From Oreocharis arfaki (lineage: Eukaryota > Chordata > Aves > Passeriformes > Paramythiidae), in the NCBI GenBank assembly GCA_013398015.1, contig VZRR01002173.1, forward strand, positions 125,961-189,960: DNA of 64,000 nucleotides, read 5' to 3'. Position numbers and translations under genes: made by a program. Below are positions 52,041 through 62,400 of the stretch, piece by piece (the stretch's first letter is position 1; every line of letters starts with the position of its first letter). The notes beneath the pieces were generated by a model. The model saw nothing but the letters and a program-made list of their open reading frames with translations. It was not told the origin of the DNA and searched no databases.

Positions 52041-52215
52041 GAGAATCACAGAATTTCCCGAGCTGGAAGGGACCCACAAGGATCACCGAGTCCAGCTCCC
52101 ACGTAGGACAATCCCAAGAGCCCCATGCGCTTGAGAGCACTGTCAAAATGCTTCTCTAACTCTGGCAGGCTTGGGGCCCTGACCACTTCCCTGGGTTGTA
52201 CATTGGGGTGTCCTG
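52041..52215 (-). mobile_element. CR1 LINE 3' end, reverse orientation
   Basis: Opens with GAATCACAGAATTTCCCGAG and continues through CTGGAAGGGACCCACAAGGA and TCACCGAGTCCAGCTCC, the reverse complement of a CR1 tail. Further matches to the body (GCCCTGACCACTTCCCTGGG) extend to about 52215. The copy is 5'-truncated. Confidence 0.9.
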
Positions 52216-52508
52216 AACGAGCCTTCCTCCTCTTTGGCAGAACCTCCCGTGTCCCAAGGGATGCCAACGTGGAAGGGGATGAGGGAGATTCAGCCTCCTG
52301 GACGCTGGTGCTACGGGTTATAGGTTTGGAGATCAGAAGGGTTTTTTTAATACAGCTCATTGCAACAGATGGGGCCGCACAGGTGTTACAGCTTAATGTG
52401 TTTTGAACAAGATGTATATTTCCCTGCCTCCTGCGTTCTAACAGCAGAGCAGGGGCTCCCTGCAGGCTCCAGGATAACCCTACGGAAGACTGGGGACAAA
52501 GTGGATCC

Positions 52509-52645
52509 CACAGAACGGCTGGGTTTAGGAGGCGCCTCTGGAGAACACCTAGTCCAGCCCACTGCTAAAGCAGGCTCACCTACAGCAGGTTGCACAGGAT
52601 TGTGTGCAGGTGGGTTTCGAATAGCTCCAGAGAAGGAGACTCCGC
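52509..52645 (-). mobile_element. Second CR1 LINE 3' end, reverse orientation
   Basis: Starts CACAGAACGGCTGGGTTTAGG and includes CACCTACAGCAGGTTGCACA and CCAGAGAAGGAGACTCC, diagnostic of a CR1 subfamily differing from the copy about 300 bp to the left. It has its own 3' terminus, so it is a separate insertion in the same orientation. Confidence 0.88.
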
Positions 52646-53329
52646 GTAGCAGATAGGAACCGATTCTTGGGAGACAGCTCGCTCTGGCTGGAGCACGGCT
52701 GTCTCAGCTGCAGGTTTCCTCCACGGCATGAGCGGTGTTTGACAGCAGAGCACAAGGTTTTGCTTGTCACTAATGGCTCTGGCACCGCTGTTGCCGTGGG
52801 AGTGGTCGTTGCCAGGACCTGAGATACCAAACTGGGAAGCTCCCTGCTCCTTCGGAGCTCTCCCATCCGGCTGTCAGCAGGCTCCTGCAGGCAGCACAGC
52901 CCTGAGCCTCTCGTGTGCCTGTTTCGGGGGCTCTGCTTTGCAACCAGATGTGCTCGCAAACGCCTGTGAAGGTGGCAGCTGCTGGAAGGGGCCGTGCTGC
53001 CTTCCCCTGCACAGGGCTGGCTGCAGCTGCAGCGTGCTGGAGAGGTGGTGGCAGGTCCCTTTCTTGTAGCAGGCACAGCCACCTGAGCAGGGCTTCTTGG
53101 GGAGACAAAGATGTGAGGTTTAAAGTGAAACTGCTGCTTCAAAGAAAGAGCTTTTAGGAATTTCTAATGTTGAAAGCAGGAGGTGCCAGCCTGCTCCTAG
53201 GCTGTCCCAAAAGACACAGCTCTGCAGCGCTGGATGGCAGCAAGGAGGGGCTCAAACCCAGAGCAAAGCCTGCTTTCACCTCATTCTTGTGAGCCAGGGG
53301 CACACACCTCTTCCCGGTGTCTGAAACAG

Positions 53330-53650
53330 CCCTTTCATTATGTTTATATTTAAAAATCTAGCAGTGACTAAAGCAGTTTGCATAATAAACAGCTCCAGAG
53401 CCAGAAATATTTGCCTGCTCTCGGTAAAAAAAGGAAGTCCTCAGATCCTCTTCTGAAGACGGTAAGAAAGTGACAGAGTTTTCCCTTTGCAAGATATAAA
53501 TATGCAGTGCAAATAGGTGGCTGCTGTCACTGCTTACATTTTGATGTATCTCTTCAGATAGCCTAGCAGCGCCAGGTTATTTTAGTGTCAAATCAAAGCT
53601 CTGGTTGTGTAAAGAAGCTGAGGAAAGGTACAGTCTGTGTTGCAGCAGAG
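53330..53650. promoter_or_regulatory. Candidate TOP1-proximal conserved element
   Basis: AT-rich, with CATTATGTTTATATTTAAAAATC, GTTTGCATAATAAAC (octamer-like TTTGCATA) and AAGATATAAATATGCAGTGC. It lies about 1 kb upstream of the CpG island. No repeat match and no coding potential. Confidence 0.28.
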
Positions 53651-54410
53651 GATGGAAGCTCCAAGAAGACTGGAGGCAGTCCTGTGAGACACGTACCAGC
53701 CATGCATACTAAACCTGCCATTTAGTACACCGACAAGAAAACCCGTTTATAAGAGCTGCTGCGGAACAGAAATAAATGTCTTCACGTTTGGGTTGGGGAA
53801 GGAGGGGTGTTTTTCTAGGCAGGCACGTGCTTCGTTATCACATTAGCCAGAAGAAAATAAAGCTCTGGCCCCCTTTTACCCTCCATTTCCTTGTAGGAGA
53901 AAGAAATTAAAGAGCCTGCTTATGCCAGAAGAAAAACCTTGCAGGCTGATCCCTTTTTAATGCTCTCGTATGCAATGCACCAGCGCTGTCCTTGACTTAG
54001 AGTCAAGTGAACCCAAACTGCCTGATCTGCATCCCCCCTCAGCATCACCCTTTTCATCTCTCCGTGGTTCCTGCGGCCTCTGCACCCCAGCCTGCTGGGG
54101 TGGCGCACAGAGACGGATAGCAAGGGGTCAGCCACACAGGTAACAGAAACTGATAACGAGGGGTCTGTGGGACAGGTGCGCACTCCCCGCTTGCCTCCTC
54201 TCACTTGGAAATGCCCAAATTGCCCACGAGCTGGTGCCTATGAGGGGGTCTGGCGCGGCGGGAGTTCAGGAGAAGCCCCGAGGGCCCCCGTGCTGCCCAG
54301 CGGCTGCGGGGCCCGGCGGGGTGCGGGGGTGTCACTGCGGGGTTATCGCGGGAGGCAGCGGAAGCACCTTCCCTCACAGCCGCCCCGCCGCCCGCCCGCC
54401 ATGCGGCCCT

Positions 54411-54830
54411 GGGGGCGGGGCCTGCGGCAAGGGGCGGGGCTTGTATGCAAATACAGCCGCCGGGGCGGGGAGGCAGCGCATGCGCGCTGCGCGCACGGAG
54501 CAGCACGGTTCTTACACAATGCACCGGGCCCGTCTGCCGCGGGGAAGGGGCGGGGCCTCGCATGTAAATGCCAGTGTAAATCTCCTCGTGCCATTGGAGG
54601 AGAGGGAGGAAGGGGCGGGACCGGATATGTAAAGCAGCGAGCCGGCGGAGCGCATGGTGGAGGGGGTGGTGGGTCGGAGCGGTCACGCCGGCGGGGCGTG
54701 GCCCACATGCAAATCATGCCGGCTCCGGGGGGCGTGGCTCGCATGCAAATACGCGCGCGGCTCCTTCCCGCCCCTTGCCCGTCAGTCCTGTCCGCCGCTT
54801 TAAAAGGCGCCGCGCCTGCGCAGAGCGCCG
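54411..54830 (+). promoter_or_regulatory. TOP1: TOP1 core and proximal promoter
   Basis: Contains GC boxes at 54411-54420, 54431-54440, 54461-54470 and 54547-54556, and GT/CACC-type boxes GGGGCGTGGC at 54693-54702 and 54729-54738. Octamers ATGCAAAT lie at 54445-54452, 54707-54714 and 54743-54750, with near matches at 54562-54569 and 54627-54634. An NRF1-like GCGCATGCGC is at 54476-54485 and another, CGCCTGCGCA, at 54813-54822. An inverted CCAAT box (ATTGG) is at 54593-54597. A TTTAAAAGG element at 54799-54807 could act as a weak TATA box, placing transcription start near 54830. Factor names are inferred from motif consensus; the start site was not observed. Confidence 0.75.
54476..54487. promoter_or_regulatory. 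NRF1-like site
   Basis: GCGCATGCGCGC fits the NRF1 consensus YGCGCAYGCGCR. It lies in the TOP1 CpG island between the first and second GC-box/octamer modules. Confidence 0.6.
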
Positions 54831-54943
54831 AAACCGGGACTTAGTCTGTTACACAACCGCGCTGCGCTCCCCGCGTCCCGTTCCGCCCGGCGCTCCTCTG
54901 CTCGCCGCTCCTCCCGCTCCGCCCGGCCGCCCGCGCCTCCGGC

Positions 54944-54976
54944 ATGAGCGGGGACCAGCTGCACAACGATTCCCAG
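54944..54976 (+). CDS. TOP1: DNA topoisomerase I, coding exon 1 (partial gene)
   Basis: TOP1 is the nuclear type IB topoisomerase. It nicks one DNA strand through a 3'-phosphotyrosine bond and relaxes supercoils during transcription and replication. This exon encodes the first 11 residues, MSGDQLHNDSQ, matching the vertebrate TOP1 N terminus (human has His where this has Gln at residue 5, as I recall). The start is supported by an in-frame TAG 102 bases upstream (54842-54844), no intervening ATG in the pyrimidine-rich leader, and G at -3. A consensus donor GTGAGC follows at 54977, and the intron is phase 0. The catalytic core lies in exons outside the window, so only the beginning of the disordered, charged N-terminal domain is visible. 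Confidence 0.95.
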
Positions 54977-55472
54977 GTGAGCGCCCCGTGCCCGCCCGCG
55001 GGGCGCGCTGTCCGGGGACCCCCGCCGCGGTGCTCGCATCCCCCCGTGCCGGCCCTGGGCTGGCCGCTTCGCCACCCTCCGTAACCCCAGCGAGGGGACC
55101 GTGCCCTGCGGCCGCCCCCGCGCGTCTGGGCAGAGCCCTGTCAGCCCGGGTGTCCCCCCGCGGCCGGAAGGGGGGCGGTGGGAGCGGGGACCCGCGTGTG
55201 ACCCCCTGGCTGGGCGGACAAGGGGAGGGGGCGGCTGCCGCGCTCCCCCGGCTCGCTCCCCTCTGGGGGGCTCGAGGAGGGTCCCCCCTTGTGCTGTGCG
55301 GGGGCCGGGGGGCGCTGCACCCGCTTCCCCATCACCTTCCGCATCGCGCTGGGCTTTTCTCATTTGGTATTAAATTCCCCTAAAAATGAGGGTGCGGGCG
55401 GGGGTGGGGGTCCCCCAGAGCGCCGCGGAGCCGGGCGTGCTGACGGTGTGTCCCTGTGTGCTCTCCCCGCAG
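54977..55472 (+). other. TOP1: TOP1 intron 1, 496 bp
   Basis: Runs from GTGAGC to CTCTCCCCGCAG. It is very GC-rich and carries G runs on the coding strand, including a canonical quadruplex motif at 55390-55410. It is a short phase 0 intron wholly inside the CpG island. Confidence 0.92.
55390..55410 (+). other. G-quadruplex motif in TOP1 intron 1
   Basis: Four G runs of three to five bases separated by loops of 3, 1 and 1 bases (GGG, TGC, GGG, C, G5, T, G5) satisfy the canonical quadruplex rule with very short loops. It is on the non-template strand, about 60 bases before the exon 2 acceptor. Confidence 0.85.
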
Positions 55473-55497
55473 ATCGAGGCGGATTTCCGAGCGAACG
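55473..55497 (+). CDS. TOP1: DNA topoisomerase I, coding exon 2 (partial gene)
   Basis: Encodes IEADFRAN plus the first base (G) of the next codon. It continues directly from exon 1 in phase 0 and ends in phase 1. Human TOP1 has the same octapeptide with Leu for Ala (IEADFRLN), from memory, followed by Asp, whose GAT/GAC codon fits the G left here. The acceptor is CTCCCCGCAG and the donor GTGAGT at 55498. At 25 bases it is a very small exon, so recognition rests on the exact product and splice sites rather than length. With exon 1 it gives 19 complete residues; exon 3 with the Lys/His-rich repeat region was not found before the window ends. Confidence 0.94.
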
Positions 55498-55912
55498 GTG
55501 AGTGCGGCCCCGGCGCGCCCCTCGCACAGACATGGCGTCCCAGAGACTAAGTCCCGGCTCCGCGCTCACCGGCCCCATTGTTCCCATCGAGCTGCCAAAA
55601 GCGCCCCTTTCCCGCCGGGATCGGACCCCCCCGACCCCCTCCGCCCCGAGTGGGGGCACCGCAGGCCCCCGATCCGAGCGCAGCGGCTCTGTCGGGGTCT
55701 CCTTTGGGCCCCGATTCCTCCCTGGAAAGTCGCCTTGTCGACGGTCGGGACTTAGTCTCTGCGCCATTTTCTTTTTCTCTCTCTCTCTCTCTGTGGCTTT
55801 TCTCTCCTTCTCCTCCTCCCCGAGCTGCTGCCGAGCCGCCTCTGCAGAGGCACCGGGCCGCCATCCCCGGCACCAGCCCCTTGTAACCGAGGGGAAAGCA
55901 AAGTTTTTAGTT

Positions 55913-55959
55913 AAAAAAAAAAAAATTAAAAATCCCAAGTCGCCTTTTTTTTTTTTTTT
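55913..55959. repeat. Facing poly-A and poly-T runs
   Basis: A 13-base A run (55913-55925) is followed about 20 bases later by a 15-base T run (55945-55959). The transcript could fold these into an A-U hairpin. The T run plus ATCGCAG also imitates a splice acceptor. Confidence 0.85.
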
Positions 55960-56289
55960 ATCGCAGGCACCCTCCCCCCCACTGCTCCCCGTCTCTGTTC
56001 CTTTGAGGGAATCCTTCCCTTCCCCTGAAATGAAAGGTGATTGCAACATGTTGCTCTTTAAAAGAAGCTGCTGCATCCATTTTAAGATCAGTCTTATTTT
56101 CTTTCTTGCTATTTAAATGATGTGACTTTACCTTGTTGGGTGGGTTTTTTAAAATTAAAATAAAAACCTACTTTAAAAAAACCCAGCAAACCACAGTGTA
56201 GACAATTCCAGAAAGGTAGACAGCATCACTTCAGGGACTTTGCAAGCTAACTTCATTTTGTTCAGAAACATTTACAGGAGTCCTGTAAT

Positions 56290-56405
56290 TTTATATATAG
56301 CTATATATACACTTGTTTGTAATTTTTTATATATGTATGTATTTATATATGAATATATACACTTATCTGTCTGTATATGTTTATATTCCTATATACATAC
56401 AGACA
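56290..56405. repeat. TA-rich low-complexity tract
   Basis: About 115 bp of imperfect TATATA, TATGTA and ATATAC words in intron 2. Several short alternating TA stretches could form local hairpins. No unit is regular enough for a clean microsatellite call. Confidence 0.85.
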
Positions 56406-59400
56406 TAAAATATTATGTTTTCTAATCAACCTGATGGCTGCTAACTTTTTCTGATAATTTATTCATTTTTATGGGAAGCAAGCTAATTGCAAGCCTGCCC
56501 CGTTTGATAGGTGTCAAACTGAAGGGCTTAAGTAGGGTGAAGGGGAGTTGAGGACATAAAACCAACCTTTGTGTGTGTGTGTTACCGTCACTGTTTGGGA
56601 TGTGTGAGGAGCTCTGAGCTGTCCTCTGACTGCTGAGGTGGTAGAGGACAAAAAAGGTGGTTGAAAATATCTGCTTGGCTTATAGTTACACTGATTTTTA
56701 GAATGCTTTTCTGGATGATGTCCACGTGCCTGGTTGCTTTGTAGCCTATTGCGTGTAAATATTTACAGATCTACGCTTGCGAGCACCTTTCTTTCTGTCA
56801 GTTCATTGGAATGTGATTGTGTGTGTGCAGCAGGAGCAGACAGTATCAAATATGCAGGTTTTGAACTCTTTATTTCCATTCTGAATGTGTAGCGGGGCTC
56901 TATGAATAATTCTTATCAAAAAAAAAGGGTGCCATGGATTTCCCAAGAAGTACGGGTGTACCTCTTGAAGCAATTTAAATATAAGCTTACATGGGAATGC
57001 TTGTAGCCTTCTTATGCTGGAAAACACTTGCTTCATCTAAGGATCATCTTTATTTAGGGAAAAATACTCCCTGGTAAGCTTTAATTATTTAGTACTGTTG
57101 TACATAGAGGAAGTGATGTATATTTGACCTTTCCACTCCAGCTTCCAGTGAAGCTTTTAAAAGGGTTTTTCTCCTCTATTGTGACCATATGCTGTTTTAT
57201 TCTTCTAAGAGTTTTAGTCATACGGGTCTTAAAACTCCTGTGGTTTTTATATCTACCATGTGTTGGAGGAATTCAATACAGAAATTCAAAGTAAGACACC
57301 TTGACGGAAAAACTGAATTCCTGGTAAATCAAGTGCACCCAACAAATCCGTACCAGTGTGGGTATCAGCACCCTTTCCCTCCTGTTATAATTATTTCTGG
57401 CAGTCGTGTAACATCATTATCACTGATCAGGGACCCCTAAACCCCAAAACCCTTTCCAGCACTGGAACGTACATGTAACCCTGTTAGTCTTGCTAAGGGA
57501 ATAATGTTGAATAGATGCTGCCTGCTCTGACCTTGTGACTACCCCTGATCTCCCTGAAAACGTGTCAGCTCTGCTTGCTCTGAGTCTTGTTTCCTCTGCA
57601 CAGGAGTTCTTTGCACTCGTGTGTCGGGAATTGTCACACGCGGATCCGAGAACAGCAGTTCTCCTTCAGGCAGAGCACCGATGCTCTTGCTCTTATTTTC
57701 TTGTTTTGATCCTGTTTTTGGTGGCAAAGATTTGGAGTGGGTGGTAGGAATCTCAAGTGCTGGGGTTTTTTTCCCCCCAGATGTTTAGAACTGGTTTGTA
57801 CTTTTGTTATTGTCAGGCAGCGCTAAGCAGTAGAGCCAAACTCTCCTATTAGGTCTCCTCTACTTCACATTTGGGGGAAGGGAAGTTCTTCTGGGGGCTG
57901 GTACTGACTCATTCTAAATGTTGAGTGTAGCAGCAGTAAACACTTTTGTTAATAAAGAATGTTTTGGGTGACTTTTGGCTAGTGTATCAGTAATAAGGCA
58001 GCTTAAGCACTTTGAAACTTCCTGTTGTTATTGATGTTCCTATCTGGGTCAGTGGACACACTACCTCGGGTTGTGGTCACACAAGTTGTTGCAGCTGCAG
58101 TAGGTTGGGTGGATCTGCCCATTGCAGGTCACTGCTGCACAGCGTGGTTGTAGCTGGGAGCCTGGATCTGGTTACACACCCGTTTCATTGATAGCAGGGT
58201 AGTGTTGGGTATGAGAGAGGGTGCCAGCAGTAAATATGTGTTCCTGGCTCTTTCTTGTCATTAAATAGCCAGATCACTCTAAGCAAGAGTGTCCTGGGCA
58301 AATTCCAACTTGAGTAATTGCATTCCATTTCAATATCCAGGTTCTCCCTCCTGTTTGGCCGTAGTGGGTATTTTTTTCACCTTAGCTGTATTTTTAGTAT
58401 CCATACGCATTGCAAAGAATTTTCCGTGTTCAGTCCTAGCAGTGCCTGTTTGCAGACCATGCTGAGAGCAGTATTGTGCTGAAACAGCCAGCCTTTTCTG
58501 CAAGGAACATCCTTGCAGTCTTCAGCATACAGAAGGGAAATGGAGTCCAAAACTGTTGTTTCCAGCTACAGCTTGGATGCTGAAAATGTCCCCACCTCCA
58601 CAGATCTGGATTCTATTGAGTTTTGCCTTTAAGAGCATTGTTACTCAGGTTGGATGTAACAACCTCTTACTACTGAGGACAAATGCTGAGTCTAAAAGCA
58701 ATTTATCTTGACTTTCAGCTCTCCCATTGTGTTTTCAGAGTGCAGTAGATAAAAATTACTTTTGTTTGCAAAATAATCAAATTGCATTCCAAAGCTACTA
58801 AATTCCACTAACTGCTATTAGTGCCTTGGCTGTTCAGCAGCCTGTGATCAGAACTTGTGTACAATCCAGAACTGCTCAGTGTGGAGACTGAGGACATCAC
58901 CCTAAGCAGTGCTTTTTGCCTCCAGTTGATTTGGCCAGTAATGTTAAGATGCAATTTGAGGTCAAGTATCACTAGAGTAACCATTACAGTGCATTAACAG
59001 GAGTCAAGTGTGAATTTGTCCAGCGTCACAGAGGTGGCTTCTGGAATTCAAACATGTTTGAAGGAGGGGCTTGCTTTAACAGTGAGTATTTTCTGGGGGA
59101 AAGAAACTGAAGCCCTTACTGCTGCAGCATCTTATCAGGAACTGGCAGGTTTTTTATGTTGGCCCAAGCGCTTGTGGGGCATCTGTGTATTTATCAGGCT
59201 GGCAACATGAAGGAATGAGCAAGAGGAAATTCAAATTAAATAACAGGAGTGCTGAACCAAATGCCTTACAAGTTAAGGAATTTCACGTTTTGTGTTTTGC
59301 ATTAAATTCATGTTTCATGTATGACAGAGCTGTGCAATAAGAGGTGTGGGTGATTTAAATGCTAACAAACTGTAGAGCAACATAGCAGAGATCTTCAGGA

Positions 59401-62400
59401 TTTCTCAGTGGTTGTGAAACAGTCTGTTGGAGACCAGATTTATGCTTCCTTGCTGCTGCCTTTGCTGGCGCCTTCTGGATGGGTGAGAGTTTTTTGAAGG
59501 AGAGCAGGGCCACTTCTGGCATAGGGCTGTGTGTACCTTAGCACTGCTGTTAGAGCCACTGTGCTAAACAAACTGCACGGATTTAGGAAGCGTGAAGGCA
59601 CTGCCTGTGCTCTGTGTGTGTGACACGGCAGGGAGAAACTGTCTTCTAAGTTCCCTGGGAGCACGTCTCACCAGTGCTTTAAATGTCAAATGTTTGGCAA
59701 GGGATCCAAAGTACAAAAGGTAGTTAATGGTGTTTAGGTGCAGATTGATATCTCTGCTTTGAATTTCCTTTGTCTTTTCTGTGATACATGGAGAGGAGAA
59801 TCCAGAAGAATGTAGCTTGTTCCTTCCTTGTGTTGCTCCCTGCCTTCACTCCAGACTGCAGTGCTGGTGGTGAGCCTGCATTGTGGGAAGTGCTGCCCAC
59901 AGCCTCAGAACAATACTTGGGTAGTTTTAAGTCTGCAACCACTTAGGTTGTTTTGTTTTTTTTTATTTCAGAAGCATTTTACATAAGACGCCAATCTCTG
60001 AAAAATTTCTTAATTTTGTTTTTGCATTGATTTTCAGTATGTTCACAGCAACCTCTCGCAGGGCTTGTTAGGATATAACAGTGTAGCTTCACTGTGGGAA
60101 TCTTCAGATTGTCATAGGTGAGAGTACTCTGAAGTAAATTCATCATTCATGACACTTCTCAGAAATGTAAATAAACATATTGTTGGTAAGCTGCTCTTCA
60201 CTTTCATGTACTACAAAGTTGATCACATCTATTTTCCCCAGCAGAAGCCTCAGAAGGGCTTTGCTAGAGACCTTGAGGTCTGTTGTGTGAATCGTTCTGA
60301 CACATTCAGCGTTTAGGTTAAAACTTAATGGGTGTCTGGTGGGAGTGGGGAGTTGAGTGCATTTCTGGGAGCTGCAGCCAACTTGTGTTTTTGTTAAAAC
60401 TCAGCAGAATTACTTAAATGTGCTGGAAGATGTGTTTCTGGGGTTAATGGCCCATGTGTTTCTTCCTCCTAGCAGGTTTTCTTAAGATGTTTTTCCTTTT
60501 ACTCCAGTGTTAAGCACTCTCTGTTATTAATGTGTTATCAGGGCTTCTTTGTTTATTTTGTAAAACATGAAAAATTTTGAACCAGGGGACCAGTGTAAAA
60601 GTGTGCTTTTGTTACGTGGCTTCATGTAAATCAGACACACAGCTCATAAAAGTGATCAAGCACAAATCAGATCTAATTTCATTTACAACTGTTACTTCAG
60701 ATATTCGTTAGATACTTCATTGAATTCCAACCTCTTGAGTTGCACTGTCAGCAGAAACTGCAATAATATGTAATTATAGCAAGTACTTAACATCTCATTG
60801 ACTCAAATTCCTCTGTTAATGATTTCACTGGATTCCTGTTAAAGTAATACCTGCTGAAATAGCACAAGCCACTGCCCTATTCGAGGGAGGCTCCAGGTCA
60901 GATTCTTCCTGGTGCTGTAAATTGCTGTAGTTCTGCTAAAATCAGTGGAGCACTGACAGTGTATCTGCTTTTTTGTTACTGGACCACAGGGATGGGCTTT
61001 AATGTCACAGTGACTATTTTAAGAGAAATACAATTTAACCTACGAAATCAGTGCAGATTTTTTTTTCCTATGGCTTTTCAAGATGGGACAGTTTCTCTTT
61101 CAAGTCTGCTTGAGCTGGTTGTGCTGATACAGCTCTTCATATCCTTGTAGGACATGTAGAAATTCATAAATATTTATTGGCTTATTAAACTGAATTGGTT
61201 TTGCAGCTGCCAGTTTTACAGATACTGCTCCACGTTTTATAGGAAACCTCACAGTCCGAAACATGGGAGCAAAATCTATTTAATGTTATGTATTCTGCTT
61301 CTGCCTGAGTTTTTGAAGGTCTGTGTCTTAGCTTTCCAAATCTGAGAGAGGATATTCGATGTAGAAATCAGTGTTTTATCACCTTGCTGTCCTGGGACTG
61401 TCCCTTTCAACAGAGCATCTGACAGCTCTGCCTGTACCTGCTCCCTGCAGGACTCTCTGTTCTGAGCTGTTCAGCACTGTCAGCGTTTAAATGCGGATAA
61501 TCTTTAGATTTCAGAATGGTTCCTCCTGTTAAGGGAACGGGAGAAGGGTATGGGCTTGCTGTGGTTTCAGCAGGGAGTTTGCTGCTGTCCTGCTCTTCTG
61601 AAAAAACCAGAAAATAAATGTAAAACCCAGTTCATAGCTGCAGTAGGATTACTCCTTTTAAACAGCGTTCCCAGTTACTGCTGTTCTTACTCTGCCAGTG
61701 ACTGCCTGCTCCGGGGAGCTCCTCTGTGTGTGCTCTGGTGGCTTCCACTGTCCATCACTGGCTGAACACTGGAATTACTACAGCGTGGAAGTGCTGTTCC
61801 AGGCAGAGCAGAGAGAGCCTTTTCTGCTGCAGGCTCCTGCTATTTCCTAGCTCAGCTGAACACGTTGTAGTAGTGGTTTCCCGGTGTGTATGAGACTACA
61901 GTATTTTTAGCACAGCATTTGTTCAAAATGTCCTGGCTGACATAAATGCTAAATAGTTCCAGTGGTTTATAGTTGGAAATATTTTCATTTTGAATGCTTG
62001 CTTTTTAAACTAATGATCATAGTCAACTGCAGTAGTATCTTGTGGTGTCACAGCAAGAGTGAAAAGGAAGGGTGAAGTTAATTTTGGATTCTTGTGACCT
62101 GCATGGTAGAAGGAGAATTAGAAAATTGGTTTTGGCTTCAGAAATATGAGCATACCTGCATGTTTTCAAGTGGAAATTTGGTTTCTAAATTTGTCTTCTG
62201 TAGCTGCTCAGCTGATGAACAAATGAGAGCTCCAGAGTTGAGAATGAAGGTGGAGAATATGGAGCTGTAGCCAGTCTTCCTGAAATTTGTTCTTTTGGAA
62301 CACATACTTGACATCCACAATTCTCAGACTTATTTACAATAAAAGTAGGACTTTTTAAATCCCTGTCTGTGTCAGCAGGAGTGGTGTTAGGAAATACAGT

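Larger units (their letters stand above)
48111..54234. other. Intergenic DNA upstream of the TOP1 CpG island
   Basis: No gene supported. Contents are two short tandem duplications (48.6 and 48.9 kb), a weak MIR-like match, AT-rich candidate blocks at 50.5-51.5 and 53.33-53.65 kb, and two CR1 fragments near 52.1 and 52.6 kb. The last 500 bp before the island are unremarkable. Confidence 0.6.
54235..55900. other. CpG island spanning TOP1 promoter, exons 1-2 and intron 1
   Basis: CpG density rises sharply from about 54235 and falls away after about 55880. In between the DNA is GC-rich with frequent CpG, unlike the CpG-depleted surroundings. It covers the TOP1 start region, as expected for a housekeeping promoter. 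Long open frames here (for example 54167-54844 on the plus strand and 55360-56076 on the minus strand) follow from base composition. Confidence 0.9.

Noticed and set aside
54167..54844. 225-codon plus-strand frame upstream of TOP1
   Set aside because: It lies in the CpG-island promoter. The length is explained by high GC, the product is Ala/Arg/Gly-rich and unrelated to any family, and it overlaps promoter motifs.
54775..55383. Plus-strand frame opening at 54775 through TOP1 exon 1
   Set aside because: It runs in a different frame from the true TOP1 start at 54944 and continues into intron 1. Proline/Ala-rich GC artefact.
55360..56076. 238-codon minus-strand frame in the CpG island
   Set aside because: Crosses intron 1, exon 2 and intron 2 of TOP1 in antisense, with homopolymer-derived Lys and Phe runs. 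A composition artefact.
58040..58200. Possible further CR1 body fragment in intron 2
   Set aside because: A few words resemble CR1, but neither the 3' end octamers nor the diagnostic GGGCAGCCTGTTCC word is present.
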